Notes: generated by a model not told the origin, from the sequence alone. A stretch of DNA of 64,000 nucleotides from Rhodococcus globerulus NBRC 14531 (GCF_001894805.1 NZ_BCWX01000003.1:186001-250000); one strand, 5' to 3'. Positions 15,833-24,914 are shown, counted from the stretch's first letter. Made by a program: numbers and translations.

Positions 15833-16345
15833 ATGGATCACCGGGGCGCACGGGTTACAGGATTGATAGTGGGCGGCGGGATAATCGCAGCTCTGAGCAT
15901 TGTCGGCGCTACTTCGCAGGCGTCGGCCGCAACATTGGACTGCTCTGCGAGAGGGCTCGATCAGACTCTGGTGGACGGCTCGTCGGCGTGCCGGGCGGTT
16001 GCCGATGCGGACAGTTCCGCCATCTCGCATGTCGAAGGTGACGGAGTAGGGGCCGCAGACTCGCGCGACGGCGGCACGTCTGCTGGGCTTGCGATGTTCG
16101 GTGGCGTCGCGGCCGCGGAAACTCGCGGTGGAATGCTTGCTGCCGTTGCTTTCGGGCGGGATTCGTTAGCTCTCGGGCGCACCGCATCGCCGTTTGCGGT
16201 CGTCCTGGCAGGCCCAGGCGGTCGCGCTGCTGTCGGTGATGCCGACGTTGGCGCAATCTGCGCCGGGGGTCCTGCGCTGGTTTTCAATATCGCGACTGCT
16301 CAGGGATGTTTCAGCGATGGAATTTCGACCTGGACGCTGCCGTGA
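15833..16345 (+). CDS. Small exported protein of unknown function
   Basis: 170 residues. The N-terminal signal peptide (GLIVGGGIIAALSIVGATSQASA) is followed by a Gly/Ala-rich mature part with four Cys (LDCSARG, SACRAV, AICAGG, GCFSDG). ATG 15833 has a GAGG five bases upstream. I recognise a resemblance to short secreted proteins found in Nocardia/Rhodococcus/Mycobacterium but no assigned function. Gly-rich turns and paired Cys suggest a small disulfide-bonded beta fold. Confidence 0.7.
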   Translation: MDHRGARVTGLIVGGGIIAALSIVGATSQASAATLDCSARGLDQTLVDGSSACRAVADADSSAISHVEGDGVGAADSRDGGTSAGLAMFGGVAAAETRGGMLAAVAFGRDSLALGRTASPFAVVLAGPGGRAAVGDADVGAICAGGPALVFNIATAQGCFSDGISTWTLP

Positions 16346-16452
16346 CGGTGCCCCGCACTACAGTTCACTTCGTGACACCGGTCACAAAGATGTAAAGCTG
16401 TGGTGGGTCGATCAGGGCAGCTGCCGTGATCAAACGGGGATCGGAGGACGCG

Positions 16453-17664
16453 ATGACTGCAAACGCACGACGCGGTTCAATCGCACGCACAGAGGTGCCG
16501 GCGCGGACCGAACTGTACGTCGATCGTCGATTCCTGCCACTGGCAGACCGGTTCTTTGCGATGTACCGGCAACCGCAGCAAGGCGGCGGCGCTTTGGTTG
16601 CCTACCAGGGTGGCGAGAAGGTCCTCGACATCTGGGCCGGATATGCCGACCGTGACCGCCGCTGGGACCACGACACCATCTCACTTTCGTTCTCCACGGG
16701 CAAAGGTGTGGCCAGTACCGTCGTACATCGTTTGGCTGAGCGTGGATTGATCGATTACGACGCGCCGGTCGCGCAGTACTGGCCCGAGTTCGGTGCCGCT
16801 GGCAAAGACAAGATCACCGTTCGTGACTTGATGACGCATCGCGCCGGCCTGCACAAGGTGCGTGGATTGATGCGCAATCCGCTCGATCTCATGGACTACG
16901 ACGCAGTTGTTGCCGCACTGGCTGCGAGCAAGCCGGATCCGCGCCGGCTGAAGGGCCCCGGATATCACGCGGTGACATACGGATGGTTGGTAGCCGAATT
17001 GGTTGCGCGGGTGACGGGACTGCCCTTCACGGACGTCGTCGAGGCGGAGATCGCGAAGCCGCTCGGTGTCGACGAATTCTGGTTCCGCGTACTCATCTCC
17101 GAGCGGACGCGTATCGCGAAGCTGTTTCCGCACATCAATCCAGCGGGTCTCAACTGGGCGTTTGCGTCTACGGTTCTCTCTCATGTCGGCCCCACTCGCG
17201 GTCTGGCCGAGGCTGCGATGCCCGACGGATTCGACGTGATGGTTCGTAATCCGGCGGTGCATGACACAGTGATGCCCGGTTGGAACGGAGTCTTCAGCGC
17301 GCGGGCGCTGGCGAGGATGTATGCGGCAATCGCCAACGGCGGCATGCTCGACGGAAAGCGGTTCCTGACAGAGTCGACCATCGATCAGATGGCGACCATT
17401 CAAACGCGAGAGCGTGACTACGTACTCGCGGTTCGGCCCAATTGGGCGCTGGGTTACCACCCGCCGATCATCGCGGCACGGCGTCAACCGCGAAACGCCA
17501 TCGGACACTACGGCGTCGGTGGTTCGGGCGCGTATGCCGACCTCGACAGCGGCTTGTCGTTGGGTTTCACGACCAACCGATTGGGTAGTGCCGTAACAGC
17601 ACTTGGCGACCTTCGTCTCGCCAGGCTGGGAGCCGAAGCACAGGAGCTCGCGCGTCGGGGATAA
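16453..17664 (+). CDS. Serine hydrolase of the beta-lactamase / esterase EstB family
   Basis: 403 residues. The catalytic SxxK is in SFSTGKGV, and a Tyr in HAVTYGW occupies the YxN-equivalent position. A C-terminal GHYGVGGSGAYAD corresponds to the KTG-like box (HxG). This is the pattern of class-C-like esterases and D-aminopeptidases rather than true beta-lactamases. ATG 16453 with GGAGG six bases upstream is preferred to GTG 16426. No signal peptide is visible, so it is probably cytoplasmic. The substrate is unknown; it may be a lipid ester. Confidence 0.85.
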   Translation: MTANARRGSIARTEVPARTELYVDRRFLPLADRFFAMYRQPQQGGGALVAYQGGEKVLDIWAGYADRDRRWDHDTISLSFSTGKGVASTVVHRLAERGLIDYDAPVAQYWPEFGAAGKDKITVRDLMTHRAGLHKVRGLMRNPLDLMDYDAVVAALAASKPDPRRLKGPGYHAVTYGWLVAELVARVTGLPFTDVVEAEIAKPLGVDEFWFRVLISERTRIAKLFPHINPAGLNWAFASTVLSHVGPTRGLAEAAMPDGFDVMVRNPAVHDTVMPGWNGVFSARALARMYAAIANGGMLDGKRFLTESTIDQMATIQTRERDYVLAVRPNWALGYHPPIIAARRQPRNAIGHYGVGGSGAYADLDSGLSLGFTTNRLGSAVTALGDLRLARLGAEAQELARRG

Positions 17665-17678
17665 CGAGTGAGGTGAAA

Positions 17679-18545
17679 ATGGTCGTAGATCTTGCGGCAG
17701 CAACACGATTTCTGGCCGGCAACGGCCGGATACTCGACCGTCACCGGTTGAATTTAGTTCTGGGGCAAGGCGATCGAGATGCTGCATTGGCGGCGGTCGA
17801 CGGCTACCGAAATCCCGACGGCGGATACGGCTGGGGTCTCGAGCCGGACCTGCGTTCGCCAGGTAGCCAACCCGGTGGAGCACTGCATGCGTTCGAGGTT
17901 TTTGCCGATGTCGCCGCGGTGACCCCGCGGGCCCTGGAATTGTGTGACTGGCTGCAGACGGTATCGACCGTCGACGGTGGTCTGCCCTTTGCTCTTCCGA
18001 TTTCCGAACCGGCTGGGTGCGCACCGTTCTGGGTCGACGCGGATCCGTCGGAATCGTCGTTGCAGATCACGGCCATCGTGTGCGCCACGGCGTTGCGGGT
18101 AGCCGAATTCGATTCCGCAGTGGCCAAACATCCCTGGCTCGATTCGGCGGTTCGGTTCTGCCTGGGTGCGATCGAGCGTGCCGAGACGTTGAGTGCTCTC
18201 GAATTGGCATTTGCGTTGCAGTTCCTCGATGCGGCGAACGAGGTCCGGTTGGTGGCAAAACTCGGTGCGCTCATTCCTCCGGACGGATTGGTGCACGTGG
18301 ACGGGGGAGCTGTCGACGAGTACATGCGTCCGCTCGATTTCTCGCCGTATCCTTCAGGTCCGACCCGCACGCTGTTCAGTGCGGGAGTGATCGATGAGGA
18401 ACTGTCCGCATTGGCGGCGAGGCAGTGCGACGATGGCGGATGGATGGTGGATTTCGACAGCTATTCACCCGCTGCCGTGCTTGAATGGCGTGGTCATGCC
18501 ACAGTTTCGGCAGTTGCCCTGTTGAAACGCAATAGCGTGATCTGA
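17679..18545 (+). CDS. Predicted alpha/alpha-toroid protein (prenyltransferase/terpene-cyclase-like repeats)
   Basis: 288 residues of unknown function. Repeated NPDGGYGWGLEPD, VDGGLPFAL and DDGGWMVDF motifs separated by helices resemble the QW-type repeats of terpenoid cyclase and prenyltransferase-beta toroids. The DxDD of squalene-hopene cyclases is not seen, so cyclase activity is doubtful. ATG 17679 follows GTGAGG at good spacing, 14 bases after the serine hydrolase stop, so the two are probably co-transcribed. Confidence 0.7.
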   Translation: MVVDLAAATRFLAGNGRILDRHRLNLVLGQGDRDAALAAVDGYRNPDGGYGWGLEPDLRSPGSQPGGALHAFEVFADVAAVTPRALELCDWLQTVSTVDGGLPFALPISEPAGCAPFWVDADPSESSLQITAIVCATALRVAEFDSAVAKHPWLDSAVRFCLGAIERAETLSALELAFALQFLDAANEVRLVAKLGALIPPDGLVHVDGGAVDEYMRPLDFSPYPSGPTRTLFSAGVIDEELSALAARQCDDGGWMVDFDSYSPAAVLEWRGHATVSAVALLKRNSVI

Positions 18546-18565
18546 AAACCGTTCTCGCGCCAAAT

Positions 18566-18579
18566 TGGAACACGTTATA
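18566..18579. promoter_or_regulatory. KstR-like operator upstream of the ferredoxin reductase gene
   Basis: The 14-mer TGGAACACGTTATA fits the KstR consensus TnnAACnnGTTnnA at every fixed position. It lies 48 bases before the reductase start. Sites of the same form occur throughout the sterol cluster in this window. Confidence 0.6.
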
Positions 18580-18626
18580 GTCTGGAAAGTGGATGTGCTT
18601 ATGTGTTTCAGGGATAGGGGAGAGCT

Positions 18627-20309
18627 ATGGCGTATGTGATCACGCAGCCGTGCTGTAACGACGCCTCATGTGTGGACGTGTGCCCGGTCAACTGCATTCA
18701 TCCGACGCCTGACGAAGCCCAGTTCGCCACCACCGAAATGCTCTACATCGACCCGGACACCTGCATCGACTGCGGTGCGTGTGTGGATGAGTGCCCGGTC
18801 GATGCCATCTACTCCGACAACGAACTTGCTGAAGCCGACGCGCCGTACCTCGAGATGAACGCGTCGTACTTCGAGAAGCATCCGATGGGGCCGGACTGGC
18901 CGGAGCCGATCACCATGGCCAAGATCGCTCCCGAGTTGGGGACGCTGCGGGTCGCCATCGTCGGTTCAGGGCCGGCGGCGTGTTACGCGGCGATGGAACT
19001 GGCCGGCAAGCCGCGGGTCGAGGTCGACATTTTCGATCGCCTACCGACGCCGTACGGGTTGGTCCGAGCAGGCGTGGCTCCCGATCATCCGGGTACCAAG
19101 GGCGTCACCGACCAGTTCCGCGCTGTCGTGTCGAAGAAGACGGTGCACTGCCACTTCAATGTCGAGGTGGGCAATCATATTTCGCATACCGAACTGCTCG
19201 AGCATCATCATGCGGTGATCTACGCGGTAGGTGCGGCAGGTGATCGCAAGCTCGATATCCCGGGCGAAGATCTTCCGGGAAGCCATGCTGCAACCGAATT
19301 CGTGGCCTGGTACAACGGTCATCCGAGTTACGCCGATCGCAGTTTCGATCTGTCCGGGGAGCGGGCCGTCATCGTCGGCAACGGCAACGTTGCACTCGAC
19401 GTCGCCCGCATCCTCGTCACCGACCCGGAGGTTCTGGCCAAGACGGATCTTGCGGATCATGCCCTCGAAGCGTTGCGCAACAGCAATATTCGTGAAGTGG
19501 TGATTCTCGGTCGTCGAGGTCCGGCGCAGGCCGCGTACACCAACCCCGAATTGCTGGCGCTGGGCCAGATGGCGGATGTGGACGTCATTGTGGATCCGGT
19601 GGAGGCAGAACTCGACGATTCGAGTCGGGCTTTTGTCGAGAGCGACGCCGCAGAGCCGTCGGTGTTACTCAAGGTGAAGCAGGCCCAGGAATTTGCCTCG
19701 CGCACAGCCGATCCCACACGTAAGCGCATAGTTCTGCGATTCCTCACCTCCCCGGTCGAGATCCTCGGCGACGGCAGTGTCGAGCAGGTTCGCATCGTGA
19801 AGAACCAACTGGTCGCAACACCCACCGGTCAACTGTCCGCACGGCCCACCGAGGAAACCGAGACCCTCGACACCGGACTGGTATTGCGTTCGGTCGGTTA
19901 CCGAGGAACGCCCGTCGCGGACCTACCGTTCGACGATGCTCGAGGCGTGATCCCCAACGAGAACGGCCGCGTGATCGATCCGGAATCGGGGATGCCCATG
20001 CCCGGCGTCTACGCTGCGGGGTGGATCAAGCGTGGCCCGACCGGTGTGATCGGCACGAACAAGTACTGCTCGGCTGAAACCGTGTCCATGATTTTTGACG
20101 ACTTCGCAGCTGGGCGCCTTGCAACGCCAAGTGCGGAAGCGGAGAAGTTGACGGTACTTCTGGCCGACAGGTCACCGGATCAGGTGGACTACCAAGGTTG
20201 GCAGCGGATCGACAAGGCCGAGCGCGCATCCGGGGCGGCTGTCGGTCGTCCGCGAACCAAGCTCATTTCGATCGAATCGATGCTTGCGGCCGCTCGCGAG
20301 GAAAGCTAG
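18627..20309 (+). CDS. fprB: Ferredoxin-fused ferredoxin-NADP reductase (FprB type)
   Basis: 560 residues. Residues 1-65 form a 7Fe/8Fe bacterial ferredoxin with Cys15, 19 and 23 plus the motif CIDCGACVDECP (Cys46-56). Residues 105-460 are an adrenodoxin-reductase-like FAD/NADPH module with AIVGSGPAACYAA (FAD) and AVIVGNGNVALDVAR (NADPH). The ending GWIKRGPTGVIGTN is diagnostic of this family. It passes electrons between NADPH and iron-sulfur proteins. ATG 18627 is preceded by GGGGAGAG. A KstR-like box upstream hints at electron supply for CYP125 or Ksh-type oxygenases, which is inference. Confidence 0.9.
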   Translation: MAYVITQPCCNDASCVDVCPVNCIHPTPDEAQFATTEMLYIDPDTCIDCGACVDECPVDAIYSDNELAEADAPYLEMNASYFEKHPMGPDWPEPITMAKIAPELGTLRVAIVGSGPAACYAAMELAGKPRVEVDIFDRLPTPYGLVRAGVAPDHPGTKGVTDQFRAVVSKKTVHCHFNVEVGNHISHTELLEHHHAVIYAVGAAGDRKLDIPGEDLPGSHAATEFVAWYNGHPSYADRSFDLSGERAVIVGNGNVALDVARILVTDPEVLAKTDLADHALEALRNSNIREVVILGRRGPAQAAYTNPELLALGQMADVDVIVDPVEAELDDSSRAFVESDAAEPSVLLKVKQAQEFASRTADPTRKRIVLRFLTSPVEILGDGSVEQVRIVKNQLVATPTGQLSARPTEETETLDTGLVLRSVGYRGTPVADLPFDDARGVIPNENGRVIDPESGMPMPGVYAAGWIKRGPTGVIGTNKYCSAETVSMIFDDFAAGRLATPSAEAEKLTVLLADRSPDQVDYQGWQRIDKAERASGAAVGRPRTKLISIESMLAAAREES

Positions 20310-20319
20310 CGGAGATCGT

Positions 20320-22107
20320 TCAACCTACGTGCTCGGTGAGAGACCACTGTCCCGAACCCTGCAGTTCGAGTTGCCGATTGTGAAAGACGTTGAGCGTGCT
20401 GCGGTGTCCCACGCTGACCATAATGCTGTCGGGCAGTTCGCTGCGCAGCATGCGGTAGAGCGTGTGCTCGAGGCCTTCGTCGATCGCGGATGTCGCTTCG
20501 TCGAGGAACACGGTGCGAGGCTTGGCCAGAACTACCCGGGCGAACGCCAGTCGCTGTTGTTCGCCCGGAGAGAGGATTCGGGTCCAATCGGCTACTTCGT
20601 CGAGACGGTCGGTCAAATGCGGAAGATGCACCTGGTCAAGTACCGCTCGGAGCCTGCTGTCCTTGGCGATCGAACGATCCGGATACGCCAGTCCCGTGCG
20701 CAACGACCCCAGCGGCAGGTACGGGCGCTGGGAAAGGAAAAGCGACCTGCCCACCGGCCGGGTAACCGAACCGTCCGCGTAAGGCCACAGTTGTGCGATG
20801 CTTCGCAGCAAGGTGGTCTTACCGCTTCCCGACGCACCTTTGACGAGCAGGGCGTCGCCGTGATCGAGTGTCAGATCCAGCTCGGCGATCAAAGTCTCTC
20901 CGGAAGGCTTGCGTACGTGGAGTTTTCGGATGACAAGCTGATCTCCGGCGTCGGAAACGTCGAGCGTCGGTAGTGCCCGGGCTCGCTTGTCGGCGTCGGC
21001 GAGGCCGGTCAAGCGTATGAGGGTGGCGCGAAAGCTCGCGAAATCGGCGTACGACTCACGGAAGAACGACAAAGATTCGTGGACTTGGCCGAACGCCTGC
21101 GCGGTTTGCATGACGTCGCCGAAAGTGACCTGCCCCTTGAACAACCGAGAGCCTTGCACCAAGAACGGGAAGATGACGGCGGTCTGGTTCACCGCCAGAT
21201 TGAAGCCGCTGAACTTCAGCGTCCGGAAGACAATTGCCCACATGTTGCGGATCACCGCAGCGAAGCGTGTTGCGAGCGTGCGACGTTCGACGTCCTCGCC
21301 GCGATAGAACGCGATACTTTCGCCGTACTCCCGCAATCGCACCAAGGCATAGCGAAAGGTCGCGCCGAGCTTCTCGTTCAGGAAGTTCAACATGATCAGC
21401 GGTCGGCCGATCCAGAATGCCAGCGCGGTGGTCACCAATACGTAGATGTAGACCAGGAAGATCATCGCGCGCGGAATCTCGGTACCGAAAATGGTCAGCG
21501 GTCCGGAGAGATTCCACAGGATCGCGGTAAAGCTCACTATCGACACCATCGCGGTGACCGCACCCATCGACAACGTGCGGGAATAGGTCACGAACGAGGT
21601 GATATCGGTCTGGATGCGCTGATCTGGATTGTCGATCGGGTTATGCAGGAACTCGCCGCGGTAGTACGCAAGACCGTCGAGCCAATCGTCGGTCAGGGTG
21701 TTGTTGAGCCAGATGCGCCACTTGATGTCGAGGGCCTGGCCGACGAAGTACGTGAGGAGCGAACTCACGACGTGGATGACCGCCAGGACGGCGAACACTC
21801 TGAGATAGTGCCAGAACCCGGCTTCGTCGAGGTTCTGAATCGTGTCGTAGAAATCCTTGTACCAGTAGGAGAACAACACCGTCACGCGCACAGCCCACAC
21901 CGTGAGCAGCAGCAGTACTGCAAGAATCAGTATTGGAACGGGGCTGCGCCTGGGGTTGAAGTACGGCCAGGCCATCCGTCGAAACTGGCTGCCCCAGGCA
22001 GTGAAGCGGGCCAGCAGAATTGCCGTGATCGCGAGGGCGGCGGCGGTGATCGTATAAGCCTTCGCCAGCCACAGCGCACTGTCCGGAACTGCGGTGCTCC
22101 AGTTCAC
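20320..22107 (-). CDS. ABC transporter with fused membrane and ATPase domains (SbmA/BacA, Rv1819c-like)
   Basis: About 595 residues. Six membrane helices in an SbmA_BacA-type domain (FSYWYKDFYDTIQNLD, WRIWLNNTLTDDWL) precede an ATPase with Walker A GASGSGKTT, signature LSPGEQQR and Walker B VFLDEATSA. In M. tuberculosis the similar Rv1819c imports cobalamin and hydrophilic compounds. GTG 22107 lies five bases after GGAGG and is preferred to the longer frame from 22191. It is convergent with fprB, only 10 bases apart. Substrate assignment is by family only. Confidence 0.85.
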   Translation of the reverse strand: MNWSTAVPDSALWLAKAYTITAAALAITAILLARFTAWGSQFRRMAWPYFNPRRSPVPILILAVLLLLTVWAVRVTVLFSYWYKDFYDTIQNLDEAGFWHYLRVFAVLAVIHVVSSLLTYFVGQALDIKWRIWLNNTLTDDWLDGLAYYRGEFLHNPIDNPDQRIQTDITSFVTYSRTLSMGAVTAMVSIVSFTAILWNLSGPLTIFGTEIPRAMIFLVYIYVLVTTALAFWIGRPLIMLNFLNEKLGATFRYALVRLREYGESIAFYRGEDVERRTLATRFAAVIRNMWAIVFRTLKFSGFNLAVNQTAVIFPFLVQGSRLFKGQVTFGDVMQTAQAFGQVHESLSFFRESYADFASFRATLIRLTGLADADKRARALPTLDVSDAGDQLVIRKLHVRKPSGETLIAELDLTLDHGDALLVKGASGSGKTTLLRSIAQLWPYADGSVTRPVGRSLFLSQRPYLPLGSLRTGLAYPDRSIAKDSRLRAVLDQVHLPHLTDRLDEVADWTRILSPGEQQRLAFARVVLAKPRTVFLDEATSAIDEGLEHTLYRMLRSELPDSIMVSVGHRSTLNVFHNRQLELQGSGQWSLTEHVG

Positions 22108-22390
22108 GTGCACCTCCGTCGCAGAACGGAAAAGGCGATCCCGTCGGGTACGGAAGCTGAAAAGCGGATTCACCGAAGTGGATGCCGCCAAACCTGGAAC
22201 ACCGTGCTCCCCGACCGTTGACAGCTACGGTTCAGCGAACCTTCGTATTGCTGGATTTCTCGTTTTATGTGTTAATTACAAGGGAATTGTGCGGTTTGCT
22301 CCGAATGGCGCGTTGGCGTCGATGCCAGGCGGGTATCGACGCCAGCCTCGCATGACCAGCAAATGCACGTTGTCGAAGGAAAGTAGTGAG

Positions 22391-23308
22391 ATGGTCAGCA
22401 AGCGAGTGCGTCGGACATCCCGGATAGCTGTAGCGGTTGTCGGAGTAGTGGCTGCAGGCCTCACATTTGCCGGACCGGCAGCGGCTTTCCCGCTCTTTCC
22501 CGGTGGTCCGGAGATTCCAGTACCCGTCGTCGCCGGTGTTGCCGGCCTTGATCCGGCGCTCCCGGGTTTCATGGGCACGGCGGATCAGATTCCCGCCCCG
22601 GTTCCCAACTTCTCGGCACCGTCGGTCAACCCGTCCAACGGTGAGCGTGTCGGAATCGCTCAGCCGATCATCATTCGTTTCAACGAATCGATCGACGACC
22701 GCGCCACCGCGGAACGCGCAATTCGCGTCACCACCAATCCGCCGGTCGAGGGAAACTTCTACTGGATCAACAACAGCCAGGTGCGGTGGAAGCCGACGCA
22801 GTTCTGGCCCGCGAACATCGCGGTGACCGTCGACGCCGGTGATTCGCATTCCACGTTCAGCATCGGCGATGCACTCGTCACGGTTGCGGACGACAACACG
22901 AAGCAGATCACCGTCACTCGCAACGGTGAAGTGGTGCGCACCATGCCGACGTCGTTCGGCAAGCCGGGCCACGAAACCCCCAACGGCACGTACATCGTCG
23001 GCGAGCAACTGCGTGACATGTACATGGATTCGTCCACCTACGGCGTTCCGATCGATTCACCCGAGGGCTACCGGACCTACGTCGAATACGCGTCACGAAT
23101 TTCCTACAGTGGAATCTTCGTCCACGCGGCACCGTGGTCCGTTGCGCAACAGGGATTCACCAACGTGAGCCATGGCTGCCTCAATGTCAGTACCGAGAAC
23201 GCCAAGTGGTTCTTCGAGAACGCAGGCAAGGGCGACCCCGTGATCGTGCAGAACACTGCCGGTGGAATCCTCAGCGGCGCCGACGGACTGGGTGACTGGA
23301 ACCGCTAG
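22391..23308 (+). CDS. L,D-transpeptidase (YkuD) with Ig-like domain
   Basis: 305 residues. The signal peptide or anchor (IAVAVVGVVAAGLTFAGPAAA) is followed by a Pro-rich spacer, a bacterial Ig-like domain (IIIRFNESIDDRATAERAI) and a YkuD catalytic domain ending in the active-site motif SHGCLNVS with nucleophilic Cys and upstream IFVHAAPW His. This is the mycobacterial Ldt architecture that makes 3-3 peptidoglycan cross-links in the periplasm. ATG 22391 has an AAGGAAAG upstream. It is divergent from the BacA-like transporter. Confidence 0.92.
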   Translation: MVSKRVRRTSRIAVAVVGVVAAGLTFAGPAAAFPLFPGGPEIPVPVVAGVAGLDPALPGFMGTADQIPAPVPNFSAPSVNPSNGERVGIAQPIIIRFNESIDDRATAERAIRVTTNPPVEGNFYWINNSQVRWKPTQFWPANIAVTVDAGDSHSTFSIGDALVTVADDNTKQITVTRNGEVVRTMPTSFGKPGHETPNGTYIVGEQLRDMYMDSSTYGVPIDSPEGYRTYVEYASRISYSGIFVHAAPWSVAQQGFTNVSHGCLNVSTENAKWFFENAGKGDPVIVQNTAGGILSGADGLGDWNR

Positions 23309-23329
23309 AAGCGCCTTACAGTTCTGGGC

Positions 23330-23656
23330 ATGACCGTTGCTCGTTCGCTTCTGCTGTTCGTTCTTGCCGCCGTACTCGAAATCGGTGGAGCCTGGCTGGT
23401 GTGGCAGGGAATTCGCGAGAACAAAGGCTGGATCTGGGTCGGCCTCGGCGTGATCTCACTCGGCCTGTACGGGCTGGTCGCGACGATGCAGCCCGACGCG
23501 AACTTCGGTCGAATCCTGGCCGCGTACGGCGGCATATTTGTCGCTGGATCCTTGCTGTGGGCAGTGGTGATGGACGGTTTCCGCCCTGACCGTTTCGATA
23601 TCGCCGGCGCGCTGATCTGCCTGGTCGGGGTTGGCGTGATCATGTATGCGCGGTAG
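23330..23656 (+). CDS. YnfA/UPF0060 small membrane protein
   Basis: 108 residues with four hydrophobic helices. The sequence [18 protein letters not shown] and the [23 protein letters not shown] core are the UPF0060 (YnfA) family, related to SMR-type small transporters. It starts 21 bases after the L,D-transpeptidase stop and is followed by a strong terminator. The transport substrate is not established. Confidence 0.9.
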   Translation: MTVARSLLLFVLAAVLEIGGAWLVWQGIRENKGWIWVGLGVISLGLYGLVATMQPDANFGRILAAYGGIFVAGSLLWAVVMDGFRPDRFDIAGALICLVGVGVIMYAR

Positions 23657-23665
23657 GGCCTTCGG

Positions 23666-23713
23666 CCCTGTGCGCCTTTTTGGTAGCGACCACTACCAAA
23701 AAGGCGCACAGGG
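23666..23713. terminator. Bidirectional hairpin terminator after ynfA
   Basis: A 21-base arm starting CCCTGTGCGCC (23666-23686) pairs with 23693-23713 around a six-base loop, between convergent genes. The arms carry T5 and A5 runs. The core GTGCGCCTTT is shared with the hairpin at 12938-12977. Confidence 0.85.
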
Positions 23714-23721
23714 GCTTACCG

Positions 23722-24393
23722 CTAAGCCTTCGCCCGAACCACCAGAACAGTGCCGGGGAACTCGGCTGCAAGTTCGCGGCGAGCGTGCTTGATGCACGCG
23801 GTGCCGTAGCCCTTCTTCCGTGCCTGCGGAGCGATCCAGATCGCGACGTTCACTTCCTGATCGGTGAGCTCACCGAAAACCAGGCCGACGCTCTTCGGGG
23901 TATCAGACGAAAGGTCCTCGGCGACAAACCAAGCCGCGCTTTCGTCGTCGATCCGCCCCAAGCCTGCGGCGCGCTCCGATTCGACGCGATCCGAAGCCCA
24001 CGGAGCGCCGCCGTCGTCGAACTGCTCCGTGGAGCGTTCCGCAAACAGTGCGGCATCGTCGGTGCTGTCGGTGAACGGGCGCAGGTTGAAGTTCGCGCCG
24101 CTGCTTGCCGGGCGATCCACGGCGGTCCATTCCAAGGTGGCGTCGAGGTTCTCGAGTTCGCCCTGGATACGGTCGCGTGCCGCCTTGGTCAGTGCGCTGA
24201 ACTTGAGGCCCAACACGGCTTCCGCGTTGGACTCCGACGTCCCGAGCAGTTCTGCAACCGTCGCGACTGCTGCCTGATGATCGGCGCTGTCGACAACGGC
24301 GTCCAGGACCTCGTGTCGGCGTTCCAAGGCGCGAACAAGTGCGGCGGTGAGCTCGCGACGGTCCAGGATCTGATCTTGAATGTGCGTCGTCAT
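23722..24393 (-). CDS. GNAT acetyltransferase-like domain fused to a GyrA-like N-terminal segment
   Basis: 223 residues. The C-terminal half (residues 140-223) ends in NVAIWIAPQARKKGYGTACI, a GNAT acetyl-CoA-binding Q/RxxGxG/A-like loop (RKKGYG). Residues 8-85, with ALERRHEVLDAVVDSADHQ, a AVATVAELLGTSESNAEAVL stretch and KAARDRIQGELENL, strongly resemble the coiled dimerisation region of DNA gyrase A (LxxAxxILxLR, LTxxxRxxIxxEL). ATG 24393 has AAGGAG nine bases upstream. The function of the fusion is unknown. Confidence 0.75.
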   Translation of the reverse strand: MTTHIQDQILDRRELTAALVRALERRHEVLDAVVDSADHQAAVATVAELLGTSESNAEAVLGLKFSALTKAARDRIQGELENLDATLEWTAVDRPASSGANFNLRPFTDSTDDAALFAERSTEQFDDGGAPWASDRVESERAAGLGRIDDESAAWFVAEDLSSDTPKSVGLVFGELTDQEVNVAIWIAPQARKKGYGTACIKHARRELAAEFPGTVLVVRAKA

Positions 24394-24500
24394 AAATGCG
24401 ACTCCTTGCTGTTCGAGGCTACGTTGTTCGAGGCTACAAACGATTGCCGTGCGGACCGTACTGGTCAATAGTGCTCCACCTTGCACGTTATGGCACGTGT

Positions 24501-24914
24501 TCAGCCTGTGGTGCGGCGGACGAGCCGTTCGTAGCGCTGACGTGCAGCCTGGGTGCTGCCGAGCCCGAGTCCGAACGCGATGTCCTGCCACGTCATTCCG
24601 CGTTTGCGTGCGAGCGCGAGGAAGAGTGCTTCGTCCTGGTCCATTTCGGCGCGAGCCTTGGGGATGAGACTCAAGGCGGCCATGATGTCGGCGTCGTCGA
24701 CGTCCGGTTCACCGGGTTCGCGTGTGCTGCTGCCCGCGGCGAGGCCGCCGACGACGCGGATCGCGCCGTACGGTTCGAGCATGTGGGGGAGGGATTGCCT
24801 GGCGCGTTGGCCCTCTGTTGATCCGTGGCGTTCGTTGATGCGAAAGAGCCCGGCGTACTCGCGATGTGCGCGCTCACGGCCGGGCTCGATCGGTCGAAAT
24901 GGGTCATCGGTCAT
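24501..24914 (-). CDS. Small HTH DNA-binding protein
   Basis: 137 residues. The C-terminal third contains a helix-turn-helix-like LALARKRGMTWQDIAFGLGL segment followed by GSTQAARQRYERLVRR. The N-terminal part is charged with no recognised domain. Such proteins are common in actinobacteria and usually annotated only as DNA-binding. ATG 24914 starts MTDDPFRP. The TGTAAACA repeats and palindrome just upstream (about 24945-24982) may be its own control site. Confidence 0.65.
   Translation of the reverse strand: MTDDPFRPIEPGRERAHREYAGLFRINERHGSTEGQRARQSLPHMLEPYGAIRVVGGLAAGSSTREPGEPDVDDADIMAALSLIPKARAEMDQDEALFLALARKRGMTWQDIAFGLGLGSTQAARQRYERLVRRTTG

Noticed and set aside
16681-18024. Long leftward open frame (447 codons) opposite the serine hydrolase and toroid genes
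   Set aside because: It is a mirror of the rightward genes, which carry clear family motifs. Its translation is Arg/His-rich and has no recognised domain.
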